A DNA stretch of 64,000 bases from Codonopsis lanceolata (GCA_013146195.2 CM028377.1:39501642-39565641); one strand, 5' to 3'; shown: positions 11,214 to 23,873, counted from the stretch's first letter. Notes: generated by a model from the letters alone, not told the origin. A program made the numbers and translations.

Positions 11214-13010
11214 CTAAGAAACTGGGTGATCTTTACATGTTCTTGTAACATCAGGAATGTGATTCACTACAGGTTCTTCATGATGAGGTTCAGGAAGAGG
11301 ACTAGGAAGAAAGTTAATTGTTTCTTGATGAGTGTGTTGTTCAAAACCGGGTTCAAAGGTGAGCGGAAGGATATGATTTTGAGGTTCAGAAGATATGGGC
11401 TCTGGATTAGTATTTTCAAGAGCGCAGTTGAGGTCTTCTGGTGAGTCATTTGAGAAGTGATACTCAGGAATGTTTGAGTGAGTTGCTGGAGGGGGATTTG
11501 GTGTTTGAGAAGTTGAAGCTTTGGAGGTACCTGTCTCAACACTAACAAAGTCATCACTAAAATTTGGAGCCACACGTGGCTCTAATAAATCAAATTCATC
11601 GAATGAAACATGTATAGATTCAACAATTTTTAAAGATCTTTTATTGAAGACCTTATAAGCTTTGGAGTGTTAGGCATAGCCCAGAAAGATGCCTTCATTG
11701 ACCTTATTATCAAATTTGCTTATGTAATCATTACCATTATAAACTACAAAGCATTTGCAGCCAATTTTTTTGAAAAATCCAATATTTGGGGCTTTACCTC
11801 TCCAAAGTTCATATGTATTCTACCGTGAAATTTGTTGATCAGATATCTGTTATGAGTGAAGCAGGTTGTATTGACGGCTTCTGCCCAAAAGTGCTTGGGT
11901 AGCTTTACTTCAGCGAGCATAGTCTTAGCAGCTTCGATAAGTGTTCTATGTTTCCTTTCTGCTACATCATTCTACTGTGGAGTTCTAACAGCAGAGAAGT
12001 TGTGTCTGATGCCATGATCATCACAATACTTTTCTATTCCATTGTTGGTGAATTCAGTTCCATTATCTGATCGAACATCACTGATTTCATCGAGCTTTTG
12101 TGTCTATAGTCTTCTAAACAGAGCTATAAGGATGTCATACATTTGATCTTTAGAAGACATCATCTCTGTCCAAGTATATCTTGTATAATCGTCTACTATG
12201 ACTAGAGTGTATCTGTGACCACCATAGCTGATAGTAGTCACAGGCCCGAAGAGATCCATGTGAAGAAGTTGCAAAGGCTTTATTGTTGTGAGTCCTAGTT
12301 TGCTCTTGAAGGATGCATTTGAAAGCTTTCCTAGCTAACACGCTTTGCATAAATGATCATGACCAACAGAAACTTTTGACATTCCTCTCACCAACCCTTC
12401 TTTGGATAGCTTTGCTAAGTATTTGAAGTTGAGATGGCTGAGGCATTTGTGCCATAACCAACTTTTGTCTTGAGCAGAGTTTCCCACAAGACATAGATTA
12501 GCAGCCTTTCCATAGGCATTGAAATGTATCACATGAACATTCCCTTGTCTATGTCCAGTTACCAACGCTGAGCATGATTCTGGATCTTTTATGTCACACC
12601 TATTTGAGGAAAATTGGCTTACGAGACCTTTGTCGCAAAATTGAGAGATGCTCAATAGGTTGTGCTTCAAGCCTTCTACTAGAGAAACTTTCCCTATAAA
12701 AATATTTCCACGAATAATGGATCCATATCCAATGGTTCTTCCTTTTGCATTGTCGCCAAAAATGACTAGAGGTCCTTCTGCTTCAACAATATTTGAAAGA
12801 AGACATGAATCATCGGTCATGTGTCTAGAGCAGCCACTGTCCAGATATCATACGTCTTTCTTTTCTAAGCTTGTAGCAGCCATGAAGCATATCTGTAATT
12901 AAGATATCATGGTCCCCTTTATTTTTATTTTGGGTCCAAAGGGTTAGTAATTTTTGGGAACCCATACTTGCCTGCTTCATGATGGATTTCAATAGACATT
13001 CATGGACCAA
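11214..13010 (-). pseudogene. Copia A protease remnant, GAG-pre-integrase and integrase
   Basis: From the 5' side: after the second knuckle come protease remnants and the post-protease stretch (12820 on, FGDNAKGRTIGYGSI), then the GAG-pre-integrase domain with SWLWHKCLSHLNFKYLAKLS. The HHCC zinc-binding part of integrase includes CKAC near 12340. The core (12335-11600) holds MDLFGPVTT-like and NGIEKYCDDHGI-like sequence in broken frames, and RTPQ*NDVAERK where a TAG replaces a Gln codon. The end reads LLEPRVAPNFSDDF (11573) into an acidic linker. Integrase would insert the cDNA. Several stops and frameshifts mean no intact product. Confidence 0.82.
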
Positions 13011-13015
13011 GTGGC

Positions 13016-15170
13016 CTAAGCATTTGCAAAAAGTACATTGATGGAAATTACAAATGTCATGCTGAGAGAGGTGGTTTTTGGTAGACTTTTTAGCATTCTT
13101 TCTTTTAGCAACAGCCTAAGACTCAACAGACTTGTTGACAACATGTTTAGAAGGTTCTGTATGAGTTTTCTTAGGTCGGTATTCAGTAGTTCTTGCCTTA
13201 GCAGATCTGTTGTTAGTACACTTAGACACCTCATACATTTTGTCTTTAAGCTTAGTGTCAGCAGCCTTGCAAGCAGCAGCACCATCTGTAATGCTTTTTA
13301 TGAATCTGATAGGCTTAGGCAGACTCTTTGTCTTCCTAGAAACAGAAGCCTTTGCTTTAGCAAAGTTTCTGGTAGAAGGATCCTGTGAGTCTGCACAACC
13401 CTTAGAAGACTTTTCGCAAGCAGATGATTTATTTGCTTTAGACACATTATTGGTCTTAATAGTCTGAGTCTTAGGGTATTTATAATGAAAAGTAGCGTAA
13501 CCAACTCCTTGTCTACCTTTGTTGTTAAACTACAAATGATATATAGGATCATTACCAGTTCGCACAAACAAGTCTTCTATTTTTTGTTCAGAGGTTGTGC
13601 CAGAAATGTTCTCAGAAAAACCTAGCCCAGTTTTGTCTGCAGTGGGCTTTTGGTCTTCAAGGATTTGGTCAAAAACAACCTTTGAGTTATTCCATGAGTC
13701 AATGGTTTTCTGTAACTCATCTTTCTCAACAGATAGCTCTTTGGCATGACCAATGAGGCAAGCAACTTTTTCATTGAGAAACTTGTTATCTTCTTTTAAC
13801 TTGATACTTTCCTGCTGGACTCCATTATGAGATTTTAACTTGGCTTCCAGCATGGATTTCTCAGTTCCCAGCTTCTCATGTCTTTTAGCTAACCTTACAT
13901 AAGCCTTTCTAAATTCATTGAATTCCTCTAGCATATCCTAAGAATCCTTGAGGATTTCTTCTTTAGAGGGCTCTTCAGTAGGTTGTTCTATGTTAGCTTG
14001 AAAAGGAGAATATTTGATTTCACTATCTGAGTCATAGGTGGGAGGTGACTCTAGAGCAACGAGGTAGATATGTGCCTGCTCAGGTGAATCATCACTATCA
14101 TCCTCATCAGAATTAGTTTCAATCCAAGTAGGCACTTAGTTTTCTTCTAAGTCCTCAGCCAGCAGACCCTTATGTTTTGAAAATGATTTAGAGGGTCGCC
14201 TTTTATAAGCTTCATATTTGGGCCTAGGACATTTAGAAGCAAAGTGACCAGGCTTCCTGCAATTGTAGCAAACTAGCTTATTGTTTTTTGAGCTTTTAGT
14301 AGTCTTTCTAAAAATCTGCTGGTTTGCATCCTTCTTCATATTACACATTGAGAACTTTTAAAACTTCTTAACCAACATAGCAAATTGTTCGTCCTAAAGG
14401 ATTTCATTGTCATTTGAAGAAGAAGAAGTAGATGGTTTATTTTCTTGGACAAGAGGTTCTTGAGAGATAGCAGAAAAAGAAGTTTAAAGTGTTTGTCCTG
14501 TTCTTGAGCTTGAAGAAGTTCTTGCTCATAGACAGTTAAACTCGCATACAAACTTTGAAGATGCATGGAGTTTAAGTCTTTGGACTCTTTAATGGTTGTG
14601 GTCTTAACATGCCACAAACTTCCCAAGGAAGCTAAAAATCTCATATTTACTTCCTTAACATTATATTCTTTGCTTAAGGAATAGCAATTGTTAACTACCT
14701 CATAGAATCTGTCGTAGGCTTGACGCAGTGTCTCCTTTGGGTCTTTTCTGAAAAAGTCAAACTGTTGAATATAGTTGTACTTTCTGTTGTCTCTTGTGGG
14801 CAGGTCTCCTTCCAGATATTCCACAAGTGCTTCCCACATTTCTTTAGTTGTCTTGCACCTGATTATCTGCGTGTATGTGCTTGTGTCGATAGAGCTAGAT
14901 ATTATTTGTATAGCTTTACTGTTGAGTTCAACAAGCTTTATTTCTTCATCAGTCCATTCATTTATGGACTTGGACACCTTGCGTGGTTTGCCTGCTACTT
15001 CGGCAAGAAGATTTGGTTTCATTGGTATGTGAGGACCTGTTTGAACACATTGCCAAAATCGATTGTCAATTGAATTTATATATCTCATTACTTTGTCTTT
15101 CCATACTTCAAAGTGGCCTTCATCCAATATTGAGACGTGGCTTGTATTCGAAGTAGGCAGTATATAGTGA
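13016..15170 (-). pseudogene. Copia A gag with two CCHC knuckles
   Basis: The gag begins near 15170: HYILPTSNTSHVSILDEGHFEVWKDKVMRYI, matching elements B and C, but the initiator ATG used in B and C has become GTG here. The capsid-like region contains TKEMWEALVEYLEGD and KETLRQAYDRF. The first knuckle CYNCRKPGHFASKC is at ~14285-14240. An acidic segment (DSDEDDSDDSPEQAH) and a long coiled coil follow (13934-13600). A second knuckle, CTFCKCLGHLVHEC, is near 13045-13000. Frame breaks occur at 14340, 14136 and 13935. Gag packages element RNA into particles. Confidence 0.82.
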
Positions 15171-15228
15171 TCCACACGATCTATTCTCAAGAGGTTAGTC
15201 TCGAAAAAACAAGTTTTCAAAGAATCAA

Positions 15229-15240
15229 GCTCTGATACCA
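15229..15240 (-). other. Primer-binding site of copia A
   Basis: On the minus strand TGGTATCAGAGC, complementary to the 3' end of initiator tRNA-Met, lies 2 bp inside the 5' LTR. The same site and spacing occur in elements B and C. Confidence 0.92.
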
Positions 15241-15242
15241 AT

Positions 15243-16500
15243 TGGTGGTCCCAAGTAGGCTCAATCTAGGCTACAAGGGGGGGGGGTGAATAGCCTAGTT
15301 GTGTTGTTAAAATTTATTTAAAATCTTTTCAAAGTGCTCTTCTTCTTTTGAAAAATTGCTAACTCTTAAGAAGAGTTAGGGCAGCGGAAAATAGAGAAGA
15401 TAAAATAGATCAAAGGCTGCTGTTCTTAAACAGGTCCAGCAACAGTCTTTAAAGATAGATGACACTAGCAGTTGTAATGGAAGACAAGATAAGCAGAAAC
15501 AGTTCAAACAATATGCGAGGATTGAGAAGTGGTTCGTACTATGAAAAGTACTACGTCCACTACCAAAGTGGTTAGCTTTGGATTTTGAAAGGTGCACTTG
15601 TTTATCCACTAGGTGAGAAAGTTAGATCTCTAATGGATCATGTACAAAAATAGTTTTTCAACCAAGTGTTTAATGAGAGAGAAACAATCAATGAATAATT
15701 GTTCTTTCAAGTGCTAAAGTAAAGAACAGTTAATAAACAAACTAGAAGAAACTGAAAGCAATTAAAGACTAGCAGATCTGCAGCTTCAGGAAGTTTGGTG
15801 AAGTGTTAGTTCTTGTCCTTTTGGATCTCTTGAATGCTTGAGTATTGAAGATGAAGCTTGAGTATTGAATGCGCAAGAGATGTATGTAATTAGATCTTCA
15901 AGACTTGAATATATACCAGGGGAGATCTTCAGGACCATTGGACTAAGAGTGGAAAGGTTGAATCCAACGTTATAATGCATTAAATGCATTTCAGCGCTAT
16001 GTAGAATGAGTACAGCAAGACAGACATTAGAGATGCAGTGATGCAGAGGCAGACGTTCCCAAACAGAGTAAGGTTTCAGCTTGCAGGCATTACAGCTTGA
16101 AAGTCTTCTTAGCCAAAAGAGGTAATGTCTTCAGTCTTTATGATTCAAACAACAGGCTGGACAGTTGTCTGTGGAGTTTGTCTTAAGCCAGATAATGACA
16201 TGGTTTACTTCTTTGGAGGGAATTCCGATGAAGATAATTTGAATATTTTTGGACTAGATATTAAAAATATATAGTACAAATAATATGTGACCTAAATCCA
16301 CGTGTTTGGCTGAGCTTCGATTTTGAGCTGAGCAGACTTCAAAGTCTGCTGGTGAGATGTGCTTTCAAGGATGATGTTGAAGCCTGCTAGCCCACGCCTT
16401 GGAGAAACTAACACTAAACTATTCTATTACACCCTTGATTCTAAGATAGTTGCCACACTAACCAGTACGCAGACCTCTTAGTCACTATGTAATAGAATCA
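15243..16500 (-). repeat. 5' LTR of copia A
   Basis: The plus strand reads TGGTGGTCCC... at 15243 and ...AATAGAATCA at 16500, giving TG/CA ends and 1258 bp, almost the same length as the LTRs of B and the solo LTR (1256 bp). The PBS is 2 bp away. A run of ten or eleven G near 15281-15291 matches the C/G-run position of the other LTRs. The outer boundary is set by length, the terminal CA, and the start of LINE ORF1 homology just after it. Confidence 0.8.
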
Positions 16501-17757
16501 GAAGATGACTCAACCAAATCTAGAACATTTAATCTCACCAAACATATCCCCTCCAGAATTTGGATTGATAGCGGTATTCCTTCTTCGGAGGGTTTCTGGT
16601 AAACCATTGAAGCTAAAAAGCTTCCATATTATTGCACCTTTTGCCATCGCATTAGGCATGATGGAGACTCCTAGAAAGTGTATCTAAAGTAACTCAATAA
16701 AGGAAAAGAAGATACTCTTGACATTCCAGATTTGGAGAAGCCTAAGCAAGCAACAAAATCTATTGCAAAGTGGACACCTAAAGAGCACAAACCTAACCCA
16801 AACCCTACAGTTAAGGAGGCACAAGAAATGGAGGTGAGGTCCTTCGGGATAGGGTTGATAACCCTAGCACAAAAGAGGCTAGTGTAATTGAGAGTCCTAC
16901 AATTCCTAAAATTAATCAGGATCTAAAAAGTTTTAGGTTTCTTTCTTGCATAAGGATATTTGTATATGAAGGACTGTTTTGGCAAGAAGGAATAGTAGAT
17001 CCTTAAGTAAGTATTTATTTTTGAAAGTTTTACATTAAGGATTGCTTTTGATACCAACTTTTAGAAAACATCCTTTTTGTAAATAGACTGTTTTTAGAAT
17101 AAAGTATTTTTCGAAAGCAGTCTTGGCATCATGATTGAAACAGTATCTTTGGTAAAAGTACGTTTTGAGAAAAATCTTTTTAAGAACTGTTCTCAGAATG
17201 CTTTTGTAAAAACATTTTTTGTGTTTTGTTGAAAAATATGAGATCTCTGTTGAACATGAAACTTAAACAGAGATGTATTTTAAAAAATCATTTCAACAAA
17301 CGTGCCACAAAGGTAGAGAATGACTCACAGAGAATCCATTTAAAGGGGAAATGCGATGGTTCTGCGTCCCTTGTTATGAACTCTTCTCCTTAGGTTCATA
17401 AACTCTCCATCTAAGGTTGTTATTTCTCTATGTCTTGGACAATTATATCATAAACTCTCCTCCTTACGACAACTTAAGAAAAATGTCGTAAACTCTCTCC
17501 TCCTTAATGGCTGCAAGCAAGAAGGCTGTTTGGATGGATATATATATGGTTTCTAAAGTTTCAAGAAACCTTGATCTTGTATTTGTTTATGGCTTGCCTA
17601 CGTTTAGAATCTTTTTTTTTTCATTTTATTTCAAGGTAAGGCTCATTTGTCCTCCCATATATAAGGGCAAGGCTAGTTGTCCCCCTCAAGTTTGTTCTTT
17701 TTCCTTTATTTATAAAATCTAGCAGGGTGCCGCCCATGTTTCCCAAAAAAAAAGTAA
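16501..17757 (+). mobile_element. LINE relic (ORF1 C-terminal fragment plus 3' UTR)
   Basis: On the plus strand, 16505-16700 encodes KHIPSRIWIDSG..GFW*TIEAKKLPYYCTFCH, the end of a DUF4283-type LINE ORF1 (the * is TAA where Gln is usual). Poorly conserved DNA follows. The segment 17625-17745 matches the LINE 3' UTR ('aaggtaaggctcatttgtcc', 'gggcaaggctagttgtcccc', 'agcagggtgccgcc') and ends in a poly(A) run at ~17744-17752. The whole ORF2 is missing. Copia A appears to have inserted in or beside this LINE, because the LTR abuts the ORF1 homology. Confidence 0.7.
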
Positions 17758-17939
17758 GAAGAGAGACAAGAGGGGAGAAAGGAAGTAGACAAAGAAGACT
17801 TAAAAGAAGAAGTAAATTGATGAAGTACCAATTGAAAAGGAATCAATACAACCTAATTGGAATCCCCAAAGCTCCCATTACTAGAACTTAAAGAATACTC
17901 TCTATTGTCGTCAGAAAAGCTTCGATTGCCGAATAACTC

Positions 17940-18698
17940 TCAGGCTATCAGCAGGTCTCCGGTGACAGAAAGGTGTTCATCCTCATGGACAGTTGAGGGA
18001 ATGGACTGAGAGGAGCAAAGAAAGTGTTTGATAATCTTAGCATACTTTCGAATGCAAGACCCATTCACTCGTCTTCGCAAGATAGACCGGTAGATGAAAG
18101 AGAAAATGACTTCAGACCAGTTGATGTCTTGAGAATCGAGAACAACAATGGTGTAGTTCCGAAGTCTTCTGGTGTCACTGCCTGAGCCTACCTCATAAAA
18201 TATAAGACATCGACTCAGAATTTCACCAACACAGTACACATCTAAAGGGTAGTTGTCAATGTCCCATGTATTATAGTCATCTTGAGAATGGTATCCAGTT
18301 CGTTAGAGCCATGATTCATTGAGGATAGAATCGTCGAGAGAGTTAGGTCCAATAGAAGGAAGCTGGAAGACTCGTGATAGGCTTTCGGCGTTTAGGATGA
18401 CGTCAGTACCTCGAATGCAACGAATGAAACTCTTACCATCTCTGGCCAGTTGCATCCTTGAATAAAATTCATCAACCAACCGAAGGTTTTCGAATTCTTC
18501 TCGAAATGTAAGGATGGAGACAAGTCCAAAACTATGAAGAAGATCGATAATCGTCCCTCCAACAGTATTGTTGAAGAGAAATTGTTCCCCTTGAATCATA
18601 TGACCTAGAATGTAGGACTGAGAGCCTATTCTAGTAACGAAGGAAGATTCAGTAGGAACAGGATGACCAGAGACGCTGTTAGAATACAAAGCGGCCAT
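17940..18698 (-). pseudogene. ORF3 relic (putative plant transposon protein-like), third copy
   Basis: The ATG at 18698 starts MAALYSNSVSGHPVPTESS and is open for 131 codons. LRLVDEFYSRMQLARDGKSFIRCIRGTDVIL lines up with LLTEEFYQRMEINPQTPSVIRGWIRGRPFSL of element B, read in parts. After a stop at ~18303 a second open stretch (18239-17940) has YCVGEILSRCLIFY and NWSEVIFSFIY, matching the second block of the family. It is more diverged than the A and B copies and has no recognisable copia pol next to it, so it could be a separate relic of another element. Function unknown. Confidence 0.55.
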
Positions 18699-19027
18699 GA
18701 AGAGAGGTTTCTGAAGATAGATGGAGAAATTTGGCTAGATACCAGTTGGTGGGAAATTTCAATTGTTGGAAGATTACTGCAAATAGGAAGAATTAAAGAC
18801 TTGGTACTTTCGGATGATAGATTTATTGGAAAAAAGACACTTATCAAGAATCATCGTTTAGTTATCAGTTTCAAAGCAGTTAATGACAAATATATGAAGC
18901 GGCGAAGTAATCATGTCAAAGCTCGAATTTGAATGGACATTTATTTTAGAAGACGGCGATTCATGATGACGATATTAAGTCATTCTTGAAAATATATTTC
19001 TAGACAGATAAACTATTTAAAGGAAAT
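18699..19027. other. Unannotated spacer upstream of the ORF3 relic
   Basis: AT-rich sequence between the ORF3 relic and the 3' LTR of copia B. It may be the promoter region of the relic, but I see no clear TATA box or coding sequence. Copia B inserted at its right edge. Confidence 0.4.
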
Positions 19028-20283
19028 TGTTAGTCCCAAAGGGAACAATAATAAGCTAGAAAGGGGGGTTGAATAGCTTATTGTACACTTAAAACTTTTC
19101 GTAATAGTTCCTAGATCAAGCACTTGCAATCTATTTAAAAGATTGAAATAGCGGAAGTCTTGAAAGGAAGACATGTCAAGTCTGCTGGTGAAGCACTACC
19201 GATAGACTTAGTTGTTTACTAAAGTTTGCTGCTAAATGAATAAGTTAAGGGAATGAAAGACAATATAAAATAGTAAGTAAGGAACACATGTATTTTGAGA
19301 TGGTTCGCACCATAAAGAGTGCTACGTCCACCACCAAGGCAGTCAACCTTGGATTTAAATGTGCACTATATTTTCCACTAGTTCTATTACAGAAATATCC
19401 AATGGATCGTGTACAAAATATTTGACTTGTGTTTGGGGGTGGGGTATTGAATATCTCGATGAAGCAGAATATTCATTGTGTAGAAGAATAGTAGAAAGAA
19501 CAACAATAAGAAGTAAAAGATTAATGGTTGATGCAGATCTTCTTGTTGTTATTGAGGACTTCGATGATCAGTTAATGATCTCTTGAATGCACTGAGTATA
19601 AATCTTGATGTTGTTGGATAGTTTCGTAGCATTGTTTTCTTCAGTCTTTAATGGCAGCATTTATAGCTTAGGCATTCTTGATATCGTTGGAGAAGATGAA
19701 ATGAGTAACATCTCTATTAGGTTGAATGCATTAAATTCCTAGAGCTATTTCGTTGACTTCTTTTTCAACTGATACTGAGCAGGGAATGGTGAAGAGTTGT
19801 TGCAGCAACTAGCAGGTGGGCGACGGTCAGAGTTGTAGACATGTAGTAGTTGGTACAGTCTGTATGTGTCAGTCTGTGCACCTGCTCTATCACTTTTCAG
19901 GAGGCGAATGTCTTCATGCTTTTTTCGGAAAAGCTGGAGGGACGTGTCTGGGAAGTCAGCGTTGATTGAGGATGGATTTATTTCAAATTCAAATTGATAT
20001 AGGCTGAATTAAATAATCCACTTAAGCTTGAAGTCTGGAAGAGCTGGACACTCATGGTGTCCAAGTGCAGACAAGGTCTGCCGTTGGAGGCTGCTTGAAG
20101 TCTATTGGTGAATCCTTCAGAAGAAGTCTTCCGCTAAAACCTGTGAAGTCTAGAAAACTATTCTAAGGCAAAGTTCTATACACAGTTGCCATGCTAACTG
20201 GTATGCAGCCCATTTAGCCACTAAGTATAGAACCTAATGTAATGAATGAACAAATGCAAATCAATATACAATGAGAAACAACA
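19028..20283 (-). repeat. 3' LTR of copia B
   Basis: The plus strand reads TGTTAGTCCC at 19028 to AGAAACAACA at 20283 (1256 bp). It matches the solo LTR (37715-38970), the 5' LTR of B and, in reverse, the LTR of element C. A TATA box (minus strand CTATAAATG, near 19668) fits the U3/R boundary. Confidence 0.92.
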
Positions 20284-20300
20284 ATCTCCTCCTATTTGCA
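20284..20300 (-). other. Polypurine tract of copia B
   Basis: On the minus strand GCAAATAGGAGGAGAT directly precedes the LTR start TGTTGTTTC. This purine-rich stretch is the expected primer for plus-strand DNA synthesis. Confidence 0.7.
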
Positions 20301-20679
20301 TCTGGTCATCATTACTTACAAGTGAGGGCTATAAAACTTTTTAAAATAGATAATAGCATGTTAGAAAAAAATACTTTTAAGTTTTATAACAGTAGACATG
20401 CCTCTATCAAAAAGAAAACACCTCAAGCGTAACAACTAATCTATGTGCTTACAACAGAAGAGATGGAGAACAAGCACAAGGATTAGAGATAAACAATTCA
20501 AATAAATTTAAATTGGATGTTTAAATTCTAAGCAGATGTATGAATTTAAATAACAAGAATTTAAACAGTAGACAATTTTTGAAAATTAATGAACTTCTGT
20601 ATTTCAAACGAGAAGTTTAAATTTGTACAGAGTTTTCAAAAAAAGATAGATACAAAGGTTAGTGATAGAAAGATATAAG

Positions 20680-23530
20680 CTACCATGCCCTTTTTCCCTT
20701 TCCTTTGGCTACTCTGTCACCTGCTTCTCTTTCTTGGCGTAGACGCTCAAGTTCTTCAACTCTTCTGGTGTATTCTTCATCACCAGAGGTTGGTTGTATG
20801 GTGGAGTGAGAACGGTAGTCAAGTTCTTCACGTAGTCTGTTGTTCTCCTCTATCAGAGTTTGGTTCATAGACCTTAGTTGTCTCTCCTCTGTGATGGCCA
20901 GATCACGTTCGCGCTCGGCATTGATTCAATCATGCGATGAATTGAGAGCGAGATCATTGAGCTCTAAAACATGAGGGCGTCCATGACCCAGGTGAAGGGT
21001 TATGCTATGGAAGAGCTGGTAGAAAAGAGTGGAGCAGAGCCTGACACACTCGTTGTGTTGATCTTCCATGTTTATTTTTAGATCAGTAGACTTGTGCTGC
21101 ATTTATCCAAACTTGGTCCACACATCCTCTTGAAATTGGCAGAGGATGGCGGAATTTCTGTCGGCAGCTTTGGACGTTGGCGTTGCAAGCTCAGCAGTAG
21201 CTATGGAGATACTGATAAGTTCTCCCAGTTTATTGTAAATGGCGTCCAAGCGGCTAAGTATTTCAGAGTTTGCCGATTGGGATAGAGAAGGGTTGACACT
21301 TACATGAATGTGCTCAATGTCGGCAGACGAGGCAGCATTGGCAGAGTTAACAGGGCGGAAGGTTTATTGGAAAGGTGGAGTGGCTGAGTTGGAGGAAGAA
21401 GAGTCGGGTGTTGGAAATGTATGGGTATAAGAGGAATTTGAATGAGATGGTGATGAAGGAGGGGTTGGGGGATTTTAATATCTATGTCCGAATGATCACA
21501 GATATTGGAAGGGGTTGGTAGGGGTTCAGTTGGGAACCAGAAGGAAGGAGGGGGATAGGAAATGTCTTCTAGTCTCACAGGGGTAGGTTTTGGTTGAGGG
21601 GGAGCAGGTTTGGGAAAGAGGTCTACTACTGACGAGAGTTCGAAGATGAACATCGTAGAAGCAGAGGAAATGGTAGGGGGAACCATGGTGTTAGGATCAA
21701 GAGGATGGGTTGGCTTGGGTCTAATTGTGTAGAGGGGTTGATTTGGGTGGGAATGGTTTCGTTTCGTTCAGACGGTATAGTTGAGTTGGTTGGATTACGA
21801 GGGGGTAAAGATGGGGTAGAAGGGTTTGGAGAGTAGTTGAAGGGAGAAGGAGGGGCTAGAGAGGGTGATCTAGGAGGCTCCTCCTGAGGGATGCACTCCT
21901 CAAGAGTTATTGGCTCCTCCTAAGGGATAGACTTCTCCGGAGGGGTTGATTCAACCTAAATAGATGACTCGGTAGGATTGGGTTGAGAGGGTGTGGATGG
22001 TTGGCTGCCAGCAGTCTTCCTTCGCTGCCTCAGCGGCTGGACAAGAGATCTAGTTGCTTCATCGGTAGAGTTGATAGGGTCTGCTGGTGGATTGGTCAGT
22101 AGGCCTTTATGCAATCGTCTGCATTTAGGCTTAGGTGAAGGTGACGGTTGGTCAGATGATGGTTTGCATTTGGGGGTTTGGGAGGGCTGGGGAGTGGAGG
22201 TTATTGGTTCAGGGTTGGATGGCTGGGGAGAAAATGGTTGTCTAGCAGCAGCAGAGGAGCTGCCAGTAGACTTTGCTCGTCTACTGACCTTCAGTTCCTT
22301 TCAAATCCAATCTGCCTGAAGCTCGTCTATTTCTGCTTCCTGCCTAGCCTTGTTCGCAACAGTATCCTTAGTCTTGGCAAAGATATCAGCCAAGACTTCA
22401 GCTTCATCTGGTGAGAAACCAGTCGCCTTCCTGACCTTAGCAACCTTAGCCCGCTTTAGTAAGTACTCGGATTCAACAGCTAGGTCTTTGGCTGCTTGCA
22501 GGATGTCATGGGCAACGGCAGAGGTTGGCTCCTTGGAGGTTCCCTTGCCTGTACGAGCAGCTTTCTTGGCTGCATCATACACGTCCATATCGAACCACGT
22601 AACCATCATAGGAATGGGCTTGGCTACTTTTTCAGTAGCAATATTTGGTAGCCCCTGTTGCTGCCTCCTCTTGTTCTCGTACTCAATGTACTTGTTGAAG
22701 AAGGTAACCGTCATCTGCTTGTCCTTGGCCACTTTTGTGAGCTCATCTCGAGTAACGGTAGAGTTGATTTCTGGCATATCCCTTAGCAAGGAGTTGATGA
22801 GCCAGACAAAGGGCCTCTTGGAGTATGGACTGTTTTTCACTTTGGCAATGTAGTTGCGTAGCTCGTTGAAGATGATGACACCGAAGTTGACGTGAGTCTT
22901 CTGGTAAATGGCGCTAGTAAGGTTGAGCTGTTAAGCTGTGAAGTTGTCATGGGCTCCATTCTTGAACAGTAGAGACTTGTCCAGCAAATGACTAGAATAG
23001 TAGACATCCAAGGGAAAGACGTTCCTCAGCATTTTGCCTTGAGGTTCCCTTGGAGTATTGGTTCCCCTCATTGCTTCCCAGGCTCTGTTAGCCTCAGCAA
23101 TGGATATCTCACTGTCTCCGCCATAGCGAACACCAATGACTTTGGATATCACCCTGGCAGATAGAGAGAAGGGACGTCCACGAATCCATCCTCGAATGAC
23201 AGAAGGTGTCTGTGGGTTTATCTCCATGCGCTGGTAGAATTCCTCAGTGAGAAGGTTGCTGTAGTATTCGTCGGGAAGATAGAAGAGGGGGATAATCCTA
23301 GACTCATTCATGTCGTCACACATCTTAGCCCCGGCAACAAATGTGCGAACAGTCTTCAAGTCAATGCACATTCCCGGTAGGTACAATTTTGGGTCCACCT
23401 CCTGAATAATGTCGTGAGGGGCAGGATAGAGAGGAAACCCAGGAAGGTTGATGGAAGGGTCAGGCTAAATGACGCTTTCCGGGTCAAGCACCTTCTTCTT
23501 GTCGGTATTAGTTTTGGCAGATGATTTCAC
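20680..23530 (-). pseudogene. Accessory ORF3 of element B (putative plant transposon protein-like), main exon
   Basis: This is the most complete ORF3. Exon 2 starts at 23530 with VKSSAKTNTDKKKVLDPESVI. The domain is at 23398-22931 (YLPGMCIDLKTVR, LLTEEFYQRMEIN, WIRGRPFSLSARVISKVIGV) and continues at 22840-22301 (SKRPFVWLINSLLRD, helical EYENKRRQQQGLP, a Lys/Ala-rich region). A Pro/Ser-rich linker follows (22290-21400), then a coiled-coil tail with MNQTLIEENNRLREEL and a basic end AKGKGKRAW at 20680. Several stops interrupt it. At 21926 TAG stands where a neighbouring repeat of the same peptide (IPQEEP) has CAG. Length would be about 950 codons. It lies between pol and the 3' LTR. The function is unknown; basic stretches suggest nucleic acid or nuclear association, as inference only. 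Confidence 0.68.
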
Positions 23531-23873
23531 CTACAAAAACCATTTTTAGAAATTAGGGCTTTTCTTGATAGAACAAACAACCAAGAATTTCATTTTTTTA
23601 AGAAATAAAATAAATTTTCAGAAAGAAAATTGAAACCCTTGAATGTTTGGAGAGATAAATGTAGAGAAACATTAACAGATAATTCTCAGAAAAAATAAGT
23701 ATTCAAGGTACAGAGAAAAACTATTTGTTTCAAGGTTTTGAAATGAACAACAATGGCGGAAACCGTCAAGATATGCAAAGCATCTTTTCGGATTCCTCAA
23801 CAATATGACTTAAAAGAAGAAATTTTAAGCATAAATCAAAAGAGAGTAATCTAATGAGTGTCGAAAAGCTTAC
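23531..23873 (-). other. Putative intron of ORF3 (element B)
   Basis: On the minus strand ATG at 23876-23874 is followed at once by GTAAGC (donor, 23873-23868). A T-rich stretch of 343 nt with CCCTAATTTCTAA (branch-site-like) ends TTTTTGTAG (acceptor, 23531). Exon 2 begins GTGAAATCA and gives an open frame joined to the ATG. The splice pattern is predicted from sequence only. Confidence 0.5.

Larger units (their letters stand above)
1..16500 (-). mobile_element. SIRE-type Ty1/copia retrotransposon A (3' end outside window)
   Basis: Read on the minus strand, the order is 5' LTR (15243-16500), primer-binding site, gag with a CCHC knuckle, protease/pre-integrase, integrase, reverse transcriptase, RNase H (ends 3783), then an accessory ORF3 running off the window at base 1. 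The order PR-IN-RT-RH defines Ty1/copia. The long LTR, large gag with coiled coil and second knuckle, and the extra ORF after pol fit the SIRE/Maximus lineage. The element is dead: many stops and frameshifts, a LINE in the RT domain (4857-~10800), and a tandem duplication around the ORF3 start. The LTR belongs to a different subfamily from elements B and C. Confidence 0.88.
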
